64,000 nucleotides of DNA from Streptantibioticus silvisoli (GCF_027947535.2 NZ_JAAGKO020000032.1:1-64000); one strand, 5' to 3'. Positions 18,340 through 27,864 are shown, numbered from the stretch's first letter. The notes: generated from the sequence alone by a model not told the origin. Translations and numbers: made by a program.

Positions 18340-19952
18340 CGGCGTCCGCCGACGGCGATGCGCGGGCCGTACGGGATGTGCGGGACGCACGGGAAGAGCG
18401 GTCGCCGGTGACGTCCGCCGCCGAAGCGCGGGCCGTACGGGAGGCGCTGCCACCGGTGACGTCCGACGACGAACGGGAAGGGCCTGCCGCGGTGACCCGT
18501 GCCGGCGTCGAACGCGAGGACCGCTCCCCCGCGACCCCGCCCGGCGCCGAGCGTGCGGCCTCCCCCACGACGTCCGCCACGACGCCCCCAGCGGCGCCCC
18601 CCGGCGGCGCACGCGGTGGCGCGGCGGGACGGGTGCGGCAGGACGGGGGGCCGGCCGCGTTCGAGGTGCGCGGGGTGGTGGGGATCGCGGAGGTACGGCC
18701 GGGCGACGACCTGGCCGCGCTGATCGCGGCCGCCGCGCCGGACCTGGCCGACGGCGACGTGGTGCTGGTCACCTCGAAGATCGTCAGCAAGGCGGAGGGG
18801 CGGATCATGGCCGCCACCGACCGCGAGGAGGCGATCGACGCCGAGACGGTGCGGGTGGTCGCCCGGCGCGGCACGCTGCGGATCGTGGAGAACCGGCAGG
18901 GCCTGGTGATGGCGGCGGCCGGTGTCGACGCGTCCAACACCGCCGCCGGCACCGTGCTGCTGCTGCCCGAGGACCCGGACGCCTCCGCGCGCCGCCTGCG
19001 GGCCGGGCTGCGCGACGCGCTCGGGGTCCGGGTCGCGGTCGTCCTCACCGACACCTCGGGCCGCCCGTGGCGCAGCGGGCTGACCGACATCGCGATCGGC
19101 GCCGCCGGCCTGCGGGTCCTGGACGACCTGCGCGGCGGCACCGACACCCACGGCAACCCGCTCAACGCCACGGTGGTCGCCCTGGCCGACGAGCTGGCCG
19201 GCGCCGCCGACCTGGTCAAGGGCAAGGCGTCGGGCGTACCGGTGGCGGTGGTACGCGGGCTGGCCGGCGCGGTGCTCGACGCGGACGACGACGGCGCCGG
19301 GGCGCGGTCGATGGCGCGCGGCGCGGCGGACGACATGTTCCGGCTCGGCACCTCGGAGGCGGTACGGCAGGCGGTCACCGGGCGGCGCACGGTGCGGGAG
19401 TTCACCGACGACCCGGTCGACCCGGGCGCGGTGCGGCGGGCGGTCGCCGCGGCGCTGACCGCTCCGGCGCCGCACCACACCACCCCGTGGCGTTTCGTGC
19501 TGCTGGAGTCGCCGGCCGCCCGGACCCGGCTGCTGGACGCCATGCGGGACGCCTGGGCGGCGGACCTGCGCGGCGACGGCTTCTCCGAGGCGTCGGTGGG
19601 CAAACGGCTGCGGCGCGGCGACGTGCTGCGCCGGGCGCCGTACCTGGTGGTGCCCTGCCTGGTGGCCGACGGTGCCCACGACTACCCGGACGCGCGGCGG
19701 TCGGCTGCCGAGCGGGAGATGTTCGTGGTCTCGGCCGGCGCCGCCGTGCAGAACCTCATGGTCGCGCTGGCCGGCGAACGCCTCGGCTCCGCCTGGGTGT
19801 CCTCCAGCATGTTCTGCCGCGACGTGGTGCGCGCCGCCCTGGACCTGCCCGCCTCCTGGGACCCCCTCGGCACGATCGCGGTGGGCCGCCCGGCCGCCCC
19901 GCCGCCCCCGCGCGCCGACCGGCCGGCGCGGGACTTCGTCGTCGTGCGCTGA
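18336..19952 (+). CDS. fbiB: Bifunctional coenzyme F420:L-glutamate ligase / dehydro-F420 reductase (FbiB)
   Basis: A 538-residue two-domain protein. Residues about 105-330 are the CofE gamma-glutamyl ligase ([61 protein letters not shown]), which adds the glutamate tail to F420-0. Residues about 345-535 are the FMN nitroreductase-like domain ([31 protein letters not shown]), which reduces dehydro-F420-0. This two-domain form is the actinobacterial FbiB. The first 105 residues are a low-complexity Arg/Glu/Ala/Pro extension with repeated [17 protein letters not shown]-like units, absent from typical homologues. Start GTG 18336 is coupled to fbiA; a later start near 18670 is possible. Confidence 0.93.
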   Translation: MTASADGDARAVRDVRDAREERSPVTSAAEARAVREALPPVTSDDEREGPAAVTRAGVEREDRSPATPPGAERAASPTTSATTPPAAPPGGARGGAAGRVRQDGGPAAFEVRGVVGIAEVRPGDDLAALIAAAAPDLADGDVVLVTSKIVSKAEGRIMAATDREEAIDAETVRVVARRGTLRIVENRQGLVMAAAGVDASNTAAGTVLLLPEDPDASARRLRAGLRDALGVRVAVVLTDTSGRPWRSGLTDIAIGAAGLRVLDDLRGGTDTHGNPLNATVVALADELAGAADLVKGKASGVPVAVVRGLAGAVLDADDDGAGARSMARGAADDMFRLGTSEAVRQAVTGRRTVREFTDDPVDPGAVRRAVAAALTAPAPHHTTPWRFVLLESPAARTRLLDAMRDAWAADLRGDGFSEASVGKRLRRGDVLRRAPYLVVPCLVADGAHDYPDARRSAAEREMFVVSAGAAVQNLMVALAGERLGSAWVSSSMFCRDVVRAALDLPASWDPLGTIAVGRPAAPPPPRADRPARDFVVVR

Positions 19953-20020
19953 CCGGCGGTGCTTCGTGCTCGCGCGCTGAACGGCGGTACTTCACGCTCG
20001 CGCGCTGAACGGCGGTGCCG
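19932..20020 (+). repeat. 28-bp tandem repeats copied from the fbiB stop region
   Basis: The block beginning CGCTGA occurs at 19947 (containing the fbiB stop), 19975 and 20003, exactly 28 bases apart, with GGCGGTGCTTC-like filler. The copied TGA triplets fall in the two other reading frames. There is no hairpin terminator here. Confidence 0.8.
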
Positions 20021-20074
20021 GTGGCCGTCGCCCCGGCCGGCCCCACGCTGTCGGGCGTGCCGTCGGGCGTGCCG

Positions 20075-20998
20075 TCAGATGTGGCGGATGTCGTTCGGGG
20101 CGAAGCGGGGGGCGCGGCGCGGCGGGCCGGGGGCGGTGAGCAGGATCAGGCGGGTGGCGCGGTGCCGCTGGCCGGCGTAGGGGGCGAGGAGTTCGAGCAT
20201 GGCCGCGTCGTCGGTGCGCGGGGCGCCGGTGAGGGCGTGGCCGACGTGGTGGGGCAGGTGGAGGTCGCCGGTGGTGACGGCGTCCGGGGCGCCGTGGCTG
20301 CGTTGCACCGTCTCGGCGGCGGTCCACGGGCCGATGCCGGGGATCAGGGTGAGGCGGGCGGCGGCGTCCTCGGGGGTCATCCCGGCGGCCTCCTCCATGC
20401 GTTCGGCCACCCGGGCGGCGCGCACGATGGTGCCGGCCCGCCGGTAATCGACGCCGGCCCGGTGCCACTCCCAGGACGGGATCAGCGCCCAGGTGCGGGC
20501 GTCCGGCACGACCTTCAGGCCGGGCAGCGGTCCGGGCGCGGTCTCGCCGTACCGGTGCAGCAGCAGGCGCCAGGCGCGGTAGGCCTCGTCGGAGGTGACC
20601 TTCTGCTCCAGCACGGACGGGATGAGGGACTCCAGCACCCGGCCGGTGCGGGTCAGCCGCAGCCCGGGGTGCCGGCGGTGCGCCTCGTGCAGCAGCCGGT
20701 GCCGGGGCCGGAAGGCGGCGGGGTCGTCGGCGGCGCCGAGCAGCGCGGGCAGCGCGTCGAGCAGCCAGGCGCCGCCGGGGCCCCACGCGCCGGCCGTCAC
20801 CCGGTCGCCGGCCGCGCGGGCGACGCGCAGGGTGCCGGGGCCGGCCGGGGTGCGGCAGGTGCGCCACACGGCGCCGTCGGCGACGCGGAACGCCGGGTCG
20901 CCGGGGCCGCGGCCGAGCGGCGCCAGGGTGCGCGCGAGGTCGAGCGGGCCGTCCGGCGTCCAGTGCCGGGTGCCTTCGAAGGCCGCTGCCGTCTCCAC
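20075..20998 (-). CDS. HhH-GPD DNA glycosylase (3-methyladenine glycosylase type)
   Basis: A 307-residue base-excision repair enzyme of the helix-hairpin-helix GPD superfamily. The core has LESLIPSVLEQKVTSDEAYRAW, the hairpin LTLIPGIGPWTAAETV and, about 20 residues later, DAVTTGDLHLPHHVGHAL containing the catalytic Asp. No C-terminal Fe-S cysteines are present, consistent with the AlkA-like rather than the MutY/Nth group. It removes alkylated bases from DNA. The gene stands alone, converging on fbiB, with the amidase gene upstream on the same strand. Confidence 0.88.
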   Translation of the reverse strand: METAAAFEGTRHWTPDGPLDLARTLAPLGRGPGDPAFRVADGAVWRTCRTPAGPGTLRVARAAGDRVTAGAWGPGGAWLLDALPALLGAADDPAAFRPRHRLLHEAHRRHPGLRLTRTGRVLESLIPSVLEQKVTSDEAYRAWRLLLHRYGETAPGPLPGLKVVPDARTWALIPSWEWHRAGVDYRRAGTIVRAARVAERMEEAAGMTPEDAAARLTLIPGIGPWTAAETVQRSHGAPDAVTTGDLHLPHHVGHALTGAPRTDDAAMLELLAPYAGQRHRATRLILLTAPGPPRRAPRFAPNDIRHI

Positions 20999-21082
20999 CC
21001 GGTGAGCCTAACCGGGCCGCCCGGACCCCCGGCGGGCGGTCCGGGCGGCGCGGCGGACGGCGCGATCGGCCCGCGGCGGGGG

Positions 21083-22663
21083 TCAGCGGCCCTGGAGGGC
21101 GGCGGCGGCGCGGCGGACGGCGGGCAGTTGGGCGTAGAGCTTGGTGCCGGGGCAGGCGGTGGTGAAGCCGTCGCGGTGGCCGGAGATGGTGTTGAGGCTC
21201 ACCCGGACCCCGGGGGCGTACTTGTTGCTGCCGGCCGAGGTCAAGGTGGTGCGGCCGGCCGCGTTGACGCCGGTGAGGCCGAGCTTCCAGGCGGCCAGCC
21301 GTTCCAGCGCCCGGACGGCGGCGGCGGACGGCTTGGCCTTGGTGAACGTGCCGATGACCGCGACGCCGGTGGTGTCGGTGTTGAAGCCGAGGGTGTGGGC
21401 GCCCAGCACGGCCCGGGTGACGCCGCCGGCCCGGCCCTCGTAGATCCTGCCGCACTTGTCGATCAGGAAGTTGTAGCCGATGTCCCGCCAGCCCTCGGCC
21501 CGCACGTGGTAGCGGTAGATGCCGCGCACGATGGCCGGTGCGTCGGCGCAGGCGTAGTCGTTGCTGGTGGCGGTGTGGTGGACGAAGACCGCCTTGGTGG
21601 TGCCGGTGTAGGCGAAGGCGGTCTCGCGCAGCGACTCGTCCGCCTTCCAGCCGGCCCGGCTGACGATGGCGGGGCGCGGCGCGGTGTGCGGGGCCGGGTC
21701 GGTGTAGGGGTCGTCGTCATCGGGGAGGTCTCCCTGGTCGCCGCCGTCCCAGCCGTCGGACCCGTCGGGGTCGTCGTACCGGGCGGCGTGCCCGGCCCGC
21801 CGGTCGTCGCCGGAACCGGTTGGGGAGTCGCCGGAGCCGCCTGCGGAGTCGCCGGAAGCGCCCGGGGAGTCGGGCGCCGGATCGCCCGCGGAGTCGTCGG
21901 CCGGACCGCTCATGGCATCGCCTGCGGGGTCGCTCGCGGAGTCTCCTGCGGACGCGCTCACGGGGTCGTCTCCGGACCCGCTCAGGGGATCGTCACGGGA
22001 CGCGTCCGCGGAATCGCCGGCGGAATCGCCGGCGGCCCGGGCCGGGGCGGAACCGTCCGCGGAGCGCCGGGTGGCGTCGGAGGCCGGGCCGGGGTCGGCG
22101 GCGGTCCCGGCCGGGGCCGTGCCGGGGTCGACGAGGTCGACGCGCAGGCCGTGCGGCAGGGCGGGGGCCCGGGTGCCGGCGACCCGGTCGACGGCGCCGT
22201 CCGGGGTGACGCGGACCTGGACGCCGTCGGCGTCGCCGACCCACAGCGGAGCGGTCCCGCCGCGCACGGCGCCGCCGGCGGCCTCCGCCGACCCGGTGTC
22301 CGGCCGGTCGTCGCCGGCCTCCAGGTCCCGCCAGCCCGACCAGCCGCCGGTGGCCAGGGACCGGGTGCGGACCTGGACGGCGCCGCGCAGGGCCGTACCG
22401 CCGTCGTCCCAGGTGACACCCAGCATCGAGAACGGCTTGACGACGCGTGAGGTGAGCCCCTCGGGCGCGACGGCGCCCCGGGCGCGGGGGGCGTCGCCGG
22501 CGGGCAGCGGGGTCAGCGGGATGAAGCGGGCGGCGCCCTGCGCGTCACTCACCGAGGGGATGCGCGCCGCTGCGGGCGCGGAAGCCGGAAAGGCCGGACG
22601 AAGGAGGAGCGCGGCGGAGCACGCGCAGGCGGCTGCGACGGTGGTGGCAAGGAAGGCACGCAT
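21083..22663 (-). CDS. Secreted peptidoglycan-recognition (PGRP) N-acetylmuramoyl-L-alanine amidase
   Basis: A 526-residue secreted protein. MRAFLATTVAAACACSAALLL is a signal peptide, possibly a lipoprotein signal through the Cys. Residues about 60-180 form a beta-rich region (ALRGAVQVRTR, GWSGWRDLEA). Residues about 180-320 are an Asp/Ser/Gly-rich linker of degenerate GDSAGDSA units. The C-terminal 210 residues are the PGRP/amidase 2 domain with zinc ligands in FVHHTATSND and the later ISGHRDGFTTACPG, plus GWRDIGYNFLIDKCGRIYEGR. It cuts the bond between muramic acid and the peptide. The chosen start is ATG 22661-22663; a GTG at 22678 is also in frame. Confidence 0.88.
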   Translation of the reverse strand: MRAFLATTVAAACACSAALLLRPAFPASAPAAARIPSVSDAQGAARFIPLTPLPAGDAPRARGAVAPEGLTSRVVKPFSMLGVTWDDGGTALRGAVQVRTRSLATGGWSGWRDLEAGDDRPDTGSAEAAGGAVRGGTAPLWVGDADGVQVRVTPDGAVDRVAGTRAPALPHGLRVDLVDPGTAPAGTAADPGPASDATRRSADGSAPARAAGDSAGDSADASRDDPLSGSGDDPVSASAGDSASDPAGDAMSGPADDSAGDPAPDSPGASGDSAGGSGDSPTGSGDDRRAGHAARYDDPDGSDGWDGGDQGDLPDDDDPYTDPAPHTAPRPAIVSRAGWKADESLRETAFAYTGTTKAVFVHHTATSNDYACADAPAIVRGIYRYHVRAEGWRDIGYNFLIDKCGRIYEGRAGGVTRAVLGAHTLGFNTDTTGVAVIGTFTKAKPSAAAVRALERLAAWKLGLTGVNAAGRTTLTSAGSNKYAPGVRVSLNTISGHRDGFTTACPGTKLYAQLPAVRRAAAALQGR

Positions 22664-22765
22664 GATCAAAATATGCACATACGACAGGAATACCGCGAAT
22701 CGTCAGGTGACGGCCCGTCGGCTTCTGACGACCCGTCCGGCGGCATCCGGCCGTACTCTTGCCGC

Positions 22766-23518
22766 GTGAACGACACCGCCGCGATCCCCGCCGACTTCCT
22801 GCGATCCGCGCTGGCCGCCGACCCGGGACGGCCGCTGCTGACGTACTACGACGACGCCACCGGGGAGCGGGTGGAACTGTCGGTCGCCACCCTCGCCAAC
22901 TGGGTGGCGAAGACCGCGAACCTCCTCCAGGACGACCTCGGCGTCCAGCCCGGCGACCGGGTGGCGCTGCTGCTGCCGGCGCACTGGCAGACGGCCGCCT
23001 GGCTGCTGGCCTGTTTCGCCGTCGGGGTGACGGCGGCGCCGGGCGGCGACCCGACGGCCGCCGACGTGGTGGTCAGCGGTCCGGAGACCCTGGAGGCGGC
23101 GCGGGCCTGCTCCGGCGAGCGGATCGCGATGGCGCTGCGCCCGCTGGGCGGCCGCTTCCCGGCGGTTCCCGACGGGTTCGCGGACTACGCGGTCGAGGTG
23201 CCCGGCCAGGGCGACCGCTTCAGCCCGTACGCGCCGGTGGACCCGGAGGCGGACGCGCTGGCACTGCCGGACGGGAGCGTGCTGTCCGGTGCGCAGGTGG
23301 TCGCCCGGGCCCGCGAGGAGGCCGCCGCGCTCGGGCTCGGTCCGGGCTCGCGCCTGCTGTCCGGCGACGGCTACGGCGACTGGCCGGGGCTGGCGACCGG
23401 CCTGCTGGCACCGCTGGCGGCCGGCGGTTCCGTGGTGCTGTGCCGGCACCTGGACCGGCTCGGCGACGCCGGCCTGGAACGGCGCCTGGAGGCCGAACGC
23501 GTCACACACCAGGCCTGA
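22766..23518 (+). CDS. TIGR03089 family protein
   Basis: A 250-residue actinobacterial protein that resembles the N-terminal part of AMP-forming acyl-CoA synthetases (LLTYYDDATGERVELSVATLANWVAKTANLL, GDRVALLLPAHWQTAAWLLACFAVG) but is too short to hold the full adenylation domain. Function unknown. GTG 22766 is chosen because the -10 box TACTCT (22754-22759) ends 6 bases before it, the leaderless geometry seen repeatedly in this window. From memory, an orthologue adjoins the LCP gene in M. tuberculosis (Rv3268 beside Rv3267), and here too LCP genes follow. Confidence 0.85.
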   Translation: MNDTAAIPADFLRSALAADPGRPLLTYYDDATGERVELSVATLANWVAKTANLLQDDLGVQPGDRVALLLPAHWQTAAWLLACFAVGVTAAPGGDPTAADVVVSGPETLEAARACSGERIAMALRPLGGRFPAVPDGFADYAVEVPGQGDRFSPYAPVDPEADALALPDGSVLSGAQVVARAREEAAALGLGPGSRLLSGDGYGDWPGLATGLLAPLAAGGSVVLCRHLDRLGDAGLERRLEAERVTHQA

Positions 23519-23870
23519 CACGGGTTCCTGCGGTCACCGGGAGGGGCGGTGCTCGTTGCCCCGGTGCCCGGGCAGGGCCGACGCCCACTCCTCCGGTGCC
23601 CCGGCAGGGCCGGTGCTCGTTCCTCCGGTCACCGGTCCTCCGGCCACCGGGCAGGGCCGACGCCGGTTTCTCCGTTCACCGGGCAGGGCCGGCGCCCGCT
23701 CCTCCGGTCACCGATCCTCCGATCACCGGGCAGGGCCGGTGCTCGTTCCTCCGGTCACCCGGCAGGGCCGCCGCCCACTCCTCCGGTCACCGATCCTCCG
23801 GCCACTCGGCAGGGCCGGTGCCCGCCCCTCCGGTCACCCGGTACGGCCAGCGCCCGGCGCTCCCGGCCAC
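23519..23870. repeat. Intergenic array of ~32-48 bp repeats
   Basis: The 545 bases between TIGR03089 and the first LCP gene have no supported gene. About 350 of them are an imperfect tandem array built from CCGGGCAGGGCCGRYGC followed by YCRYTCCTCCGGTCAC, with an optional CGATCCTCCGGYCAC insert, in about eight copies. Frames across it are periodic Pro/Gly/Arg and not protein-like. The remaining bases to 24063 are Pro/Thr-codon-like low complexity. Confidence 0.85.
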
Positions 23871-24063
23871 CCCGCCCACCCAGCAGGACTGCCCCCGCAC
23901 CCCGCTCCCCCACCAGCCCCGGCACCGGCGGCCCCGGCACCGTCAGCCCCGGCACCGGCGGCCTCCGGTCACCCGGATGGCCCAGTCCGGCGTCGCCCCC
24001 GGCACCGTCCGGGGCGACGATCGACGGACCTGACCAGTCGCCGATCGCACCGCTGGGGGCCGT

Positions 24064-25275
24064 ATGGGGCACGCCGAGGGACCGCCGCGCGACGGGGACG
24101 ACGGCACGCCGCCGCCCCCCGGCCCCGACGGCCCGCCCGGCACCCCCGAGAACCGCGGCACGGGCTCCGGCGGCGGGCGATCCCGTCGCCTCGGGCGTCT
24201 GCGGGCGCACTGGGGGCGGTGGCTGGCGCTGTCGCTGGGGCTGGTGGTGCTCGTGGTGGCCGGCGCCGGGTGGGTGGTGTTCGAGCGGCTGAACGGCAAC
24301 ATCCGCACCGACTCCGGGGCCGAGGCGGAGCTGGAACGGCACGCGGCCGAGCGCCCGCCGCCCAGCGCGCACCGCTCGCAGAACATCCTGGTCATCGGCA
24401 CCGACAGCCGCTCCGGCGCCAACGGCGCGTACGGGCACGACAACGGCACCCAGCGGGCCGACACCGTCATCCTGCTGCACCTGGCCGGCGGACGGCACAG
24501 CGCGACCGCGGTGAGCATCCCGCGCGACCTGATGGTTCCGGTGCCGGCCTGCGGGGGCGCCGGCGGCTCGGGCGGCCCGGCCGGGACCGCGCAGTTCAAC
24601 TCGGCGTTCGAGCGCGGCGGCGCGGCCTGCGTGATCCGGACCGTCGAAGGGATGACCGGGCTGCGGGTCGATCATCATCTGGTCATCGACTTCACCGGCT
24701 TCAAGCACGTGGTGGACGCGGTGGACGGGGTGCGGGTGTGCGTGCGCCGGCCGATGCGGGACCCGCGGGCGCACCTGGACCTGCGGGCCGGCACGCAGCG
24801 GCTCGACGGCGACCAGGCGCTGGGCTTCGTGCGCTCGCGGCACGTGGACGGCGACGGCAGCGACACCGAGCGGATCGGCCGCCAGCAGGAATTCCTGGCC
24901 GCGCTGGCCGCCAAGGTCAAGTCCGACGGCGTGCTGCTGAACCCCGGCAGGCTCTACCCCGTGCTGGACGCGGCGACCCGGTCGGTGGTGGCCGACCCGG
25001 GGCTGGACTCGCTGAGCCGGCTCTACGACCTGGTGGCGAGCCTGCGGCACACCCCGAGCGGCCGGATCCGGTTCCTGACCGTGCCGCGCGAGCCCTATAC
25101 GGCGGACCGGGACCGCGACCAGCTGCTCCAGCCGGCGGCCGGCCACCTGTTCGCCGCGCTGCGCGCCGACCGCCTCCCGCCCGGCGGCGGCCGGCCGTCC
25201 CCGCGCCCGTCGACCGGCGCGACGGCGGGCACCGGATCCACCACGGCCGCCGGCGTCTGCGGCGCGGCCCACTGA
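24064..25275 (+). CDS. LCP (LytR-CpsA-Psr) family wall-polymer ligase 1
   Basis: LCP proteins transfer undecaprenyl-linked glycopolymers such as teichoic acids or arabinogalactan onto peptidoglycan outside the membrane. The 403-residue protein has a basic/Pro-rich cytoplasmic N-terminus, one membrane segment (about 53-73) and the LCP domain starting NILVIGTDSR (107-116). It keeps the key Asp/Arg set: ADTVILLH, VSIPRDLMVPVP, the FVRSRH arginines and RIGRQQEFL. No C-terminal LytR_C domain is present. The start ATG 24064 is weakly supported, with a G-run upstream. First of five LCP genes in 11 kb. Confidence 0.88.
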   Translation: MGHAEGPPRDGDDGTPPPPGPDGPPGTPENRGTGSGGGRSRRLGRLRAHWGRWLALSLGLVVLVVAGAGWVVFERLNGNIRTDSGAEAELERHAAERPPPSAHRSQNILVIGTDSRSGANGAYGHDNGTQRADTVILLHLAGGRHSATAVSIPRDLMVPVPACGGAGGSGGPAGTAQFNSAFERGGAACVIRTVEGMTGLRVDHHLVIDFTGFKHVVDAVDGVRVCVRRPMRDPRAHLDLRAGTQRLDGDQALGFVRSRHVDGDGSDTERIGRQQEFLAALAAKVKSDGVLLNPGRLYPVLDAATRSVVADPGLDSLSRLYDLVASLRHTPSGRIRFLTVPREPYTADRDRDQLLQPAAGHLFAALRADRLPPGGGRPSPRPSTGATAGTGSTTAAGVCGAAH

Positions 25276-25416
25276 CGGTTGTCCGGGCGGCGGCCCGCTG
25301 AGGCGGCGCGACACCCCGGGGAACGCACGATTTGTCACGTACGCCCGTCAAGCGCTGGACTGTCCGACGAGTCCCGACGAGTCCCGACGACCCGGCAGCG
25401 ACGGAGGCCAGCGAGC

Positions 25417-25824
25417 GTGCCAGACATCGATCCCGCCGATCAGGGGGTGCCGGACGCCGTCCTGCGGCGGTGGAAGCGGCGGCCGGCGCGGCCGGGGGCG
25501 GCGCGGCGCGGGCGGCCGGGGCCGCTGGTGTGGGGCGCCGGGGCGCTGGGGTTCGTCCTGGCGGCCGGCGGGGTCGGCGGCTTCCTGGTCCACCGCGGTC
25601 CCGACCGCGCCCCGCACACCGTCCGGGCCGCCACCGGCGCCGGGCGGGCCGCGGTGGCCACCGGCCCGTTGAACATCCTGCTGATCGGCACCGACAGCCG
25701 CATCGGCCCGGGCCGGCGGTACGGGGACACCAGCCACCACCCGGACACCGCGGTCCTGGCGCACGTCGCGCCCGGCTGGGGCGGGGCGACCGCGATGAGC
25801 ATCCTCCGGGGCCCGTCCACGTAA
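25417..25824 (+). pseudogene. Truncated LCP-family gene fragment
   Basis: Encodes only 135 residues: basic N-terminus, one membrane segment (about 37-57) and the first part of an LCP domain (NILLIGTDSR 86-95, HPDTAVLAHVAPG, then AMSILRGPST). Homology ends where the catalytic SIPRD motif should continue; an intact LCP domain needs about 150 more residues. The stop TAA lies inside the first unit of a 15-bp tandem array. The GTG start has a good SD (GGAGG). The membrane anchor and start signals are intact but the enzyme cannot be active, so this is a decayed paralogue of its neighbours, or at most a membrane-anchored fragment. Confidence 0.8.
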
Positions 25825-25893
25825 GGACCCGGCCACGTCGGGACCGTGCACGTCGGGACCGGCCACGTCGGGACCGTGCACGTCGGGACCGTG
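25818..25893 (+). repeat. 15-bp tandem repeat (5 copies) at the LCP truncation point
   Basis: Units of CACGTCGGGACCGTG or CACGTCGGGACCGGC start at 25834, 25849, 25864 and 25879. A degenerate first unit at 25818 carries the TAA stop of the truncated LCP gene. Further low-complexity sequence (GCGTGAGGGGGCGCC-like) runs to about 25990, and no gene is seen before the next LCP start. Confidence 0.88.
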
Positions 25894-26102
25894 CACGCGG
25901 GAAGAACCCGCCGCGTCACGGGAACCGTCCGCGTGAGAGGGAGCCCGTTCGCGTGAGGGGGCGCCGTTCGCATGAGGGGGCGCCGGGTTCCGGGGCGATG
26001 AACGGATGAACCGATCATCGCGCTGTAACGGGCAACACGATCCTCCCCATGCAACCCCTTCCGGGTGTCAGTGGTCGTACAGGTTGACACCCTGGAGGCT
26101 TG

Positions 26103-27758
26103 ATGTTCGACACTCCCGCGCGGAGGGGCGGCATACCCGGCATACCCGGCGACGCGCGCCAGGCGGTGCCGGACGCGCCCGGACAGCCGATCCCCGGCAC
26201 GCCGACCGCCGACGTGCCGGCCGGGCCGGCCGCCGTGCCGGCCCGCCGGCGGCGCCGCGGCCGGCGGGTGCTGAAGTGGGTGTCGCTGGGGGTCGCGGTG
26301 CTGCTGCTGGCGACGGCCGGGGCCGGCTACGCGTACTACCGGCACCTGAACCACAACATCCGCAAGGGCGAGCGCAGCAGCGGCCATACGTTCGTGCGTC
26401 CCGCCAAGCCGAACGCGGCAGGGCAGACCCCGTTGAACATCCTGCTGATCGGCTCGGACAGCCGGGACAGCGCGGACGACGTGGCGCTGGGCGGCGCGCG
26501 GGAGAACGCCGGGGGTCCGGCGCGCGCCGACGTCGAGATGCTGCTGCACGTCTCCGCCGACCGGCGGCACGCGGCGCTGGTGAGCATCCCGCGCGACACC
26601 CGGGTGGACATACCGCGCTGCGTCGACCCGAAGAGCGGCCAGGTCTATCCGCCGGTCGAGACGATCATCAACGCCTCGCTGTCCCGCGGCGGTCCCGGCT
26701 GCACGCTGGCGACCTGGGAGAACCTCACCGGGGTCTACATCGACCACTGGATGGAGGTGGACTTCGCGGGCGTGGTGAAGATGGCCGACGCGGTCGGCGG
26801 CGTCGACGTGTGCGTCAAGGAGAACATCTGGGACCACCCGACCCTGGCGATACCGCACGGCGGTTCCGGCCTGAAGCTGACGGCCGGCACCCACCGGATC
26901 ACCGGCAAGCAGGCGTTGCAGTGGCTGCGCACCCGGGACGCGTTCGGCAGCGACCTGGGCCGGGCGCAGGCGCAGCACATGTATCTGGCGTCGATGCTGC
27001 GGGAGTTGCGCGCCCAGGACGTCTTCACCGACCCGACCCGGCTGATGGGGCTGGCGGACACCGCGACCCGGTCGATCGTGGTCTCCAGCGAGATCGGCAC
27101 CGTCGACAAGCTCTACGGCCTGGCCCAGCAGCTGAAGGACGTCTCGCCGGACGCGATCACCATGGCAACCATGCCGACGGTCCCCGATCCGCAGGACCCG
27201 CAGGCGCACCTGGTGCCCGACACGCGGCCGGCCGGCAAGCTGTGGTCGATGCTCCGCAACGACGTGCCGTTCGACGGTTCGAAGACGGTGGTGCCCGGCA
27301 CGAGCGCGACGGCCACCCCGTCGGGACCGCCGGCCCATCCGGACGCGTCGATCGCGGTGACCGTGGTGAACGGCACCGGCGGCGCCCAGGAACGGGCGGT
27401 GGCCGGGCGGGGATCGGCGATCACCGCGGCGCTGACGGCCCGCGGCTTCGCCCGGGCGGTGACCAGTCAGGCGCTGGCCGCGTCGGCCGGCACCACGGTG
27501 ACCTTCCCGGCCGCCACCGGCGCGCAGGGCCTGGCGGACGCCACCGCGGTGGCCGGCGCGCTGCACATACCGGCGAGCGCGGTGAAGGCGTCGGGCACGG
27601 CGACGGCGGTGACGGTGACCGTCGGCGCGGACTGGACGACCGGCACCGACTACGCGGCCACCGTGCCGCCGGCCGGCCAGGTCCCGGCCGGGTCCGACAG
27701 CCTCAACGGTTCCGACACCCACGCCTGCATGGACGTCTACGGGCCCTACCAGTGGTGA
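26103..27758 (+). CDS. LCP family wall-polymer ligase 2 with LytR_C domain
   Basis: A 551-residue LCP protein. A Pro-rich N-terminus with a basic stretch ([11 protein letters not shown]) is followed by one membrane helix (about 57-78) and the LCP domain from NILLIGSDSR (112-121) with ADVEMLLHVS, VSIPRDTRVDIPRC, WLRTRDAFGSDLGR and QAQHMYLASML. Residues from about 415 form a LytR_C-type domain (IAVTVVNGTGGAQERAVAGRGSA onward). SD GGAGG lies 4 bases before ATG 26103. It probably ligates a wall glycopolymer to peptidoglycan, like its neighbours; differing substrate preference is likely but not visible. Confidence 0.9.
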   Translation: MFDTPARRGGIPGIPGDARQAVPDAPGQPIPGTPTADVPAGPAAVPARRRRRGRRVLKWVSLGVAVLLLATAGAGYAYYRHLNHNIRKGERSSGHTFVRPAKPNAAGQTPLNILLIGSDSRDSADDVALGGARENAGGPARADVEMLLHVSADRRHAALVSIPRDTRVDIPRCVDPKSGQVYPPVETIINASLSRGGPGCTLATWENLTGVYIDHWMEVDFAGVVKMADAVGGVDVCVKENIWDHPTLAIPHGGSGLKLTAGTHRITGKQALQWLRTRDAFGSDLGRAQAQHMYLASMLRELRAQDVFTDPTRLMGLADTATRSIVVSSEIGTVDKLYGLAQQLKDVSPDAITMATMPTVPDPQDPQAHLVPDTRPAGKLWSMLRNDVPFDGSKTVVPGTSATATPSGPPAHPDASIAVTVVNGTGGAQERAVAGRGSAITAALTARGFARAVTSQALAASAGTTVTFPAATGAQGLADATAVAGALHIPASAVKASGTATAVTVTVGADWTTGTDYAATVPPAGQVPAGSDSLNGSDTHACMDVYGPYQW

Positions 27759-27774
27759 GGGCCCGCAGGGGGCG

Positions 27775-27860
27775 GCGCGGCACGACTCGGTACGACGGCG
27801 CGGTACGACTCTGTATGGCGGCGCGGCGTGACGGCGCGGTACGACGACGGCGTGACGGCC
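27775..27860. repeat. Short degenerate repeats in the LCP2/glycosyltransferase gap
   Basis: The roughly 100 bases between the two converging genes are made of repeats of GGCGCGGTACGAC and GGCGTGACGGC-type units, about 20-28 bases apart. No hairpin terminator with a clear stem is present. Confidence 0.65.
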
Positions 27861-27864
27861 GGGG

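Noticed and set aside
23549-24292. Plus-strand frame through the 23.5-kb repeat array
   Set aside because: It translates DNA repeats into GQGRRPLLRSP-type periodic sequence with no domain and runs into the true LCP1 frame region.
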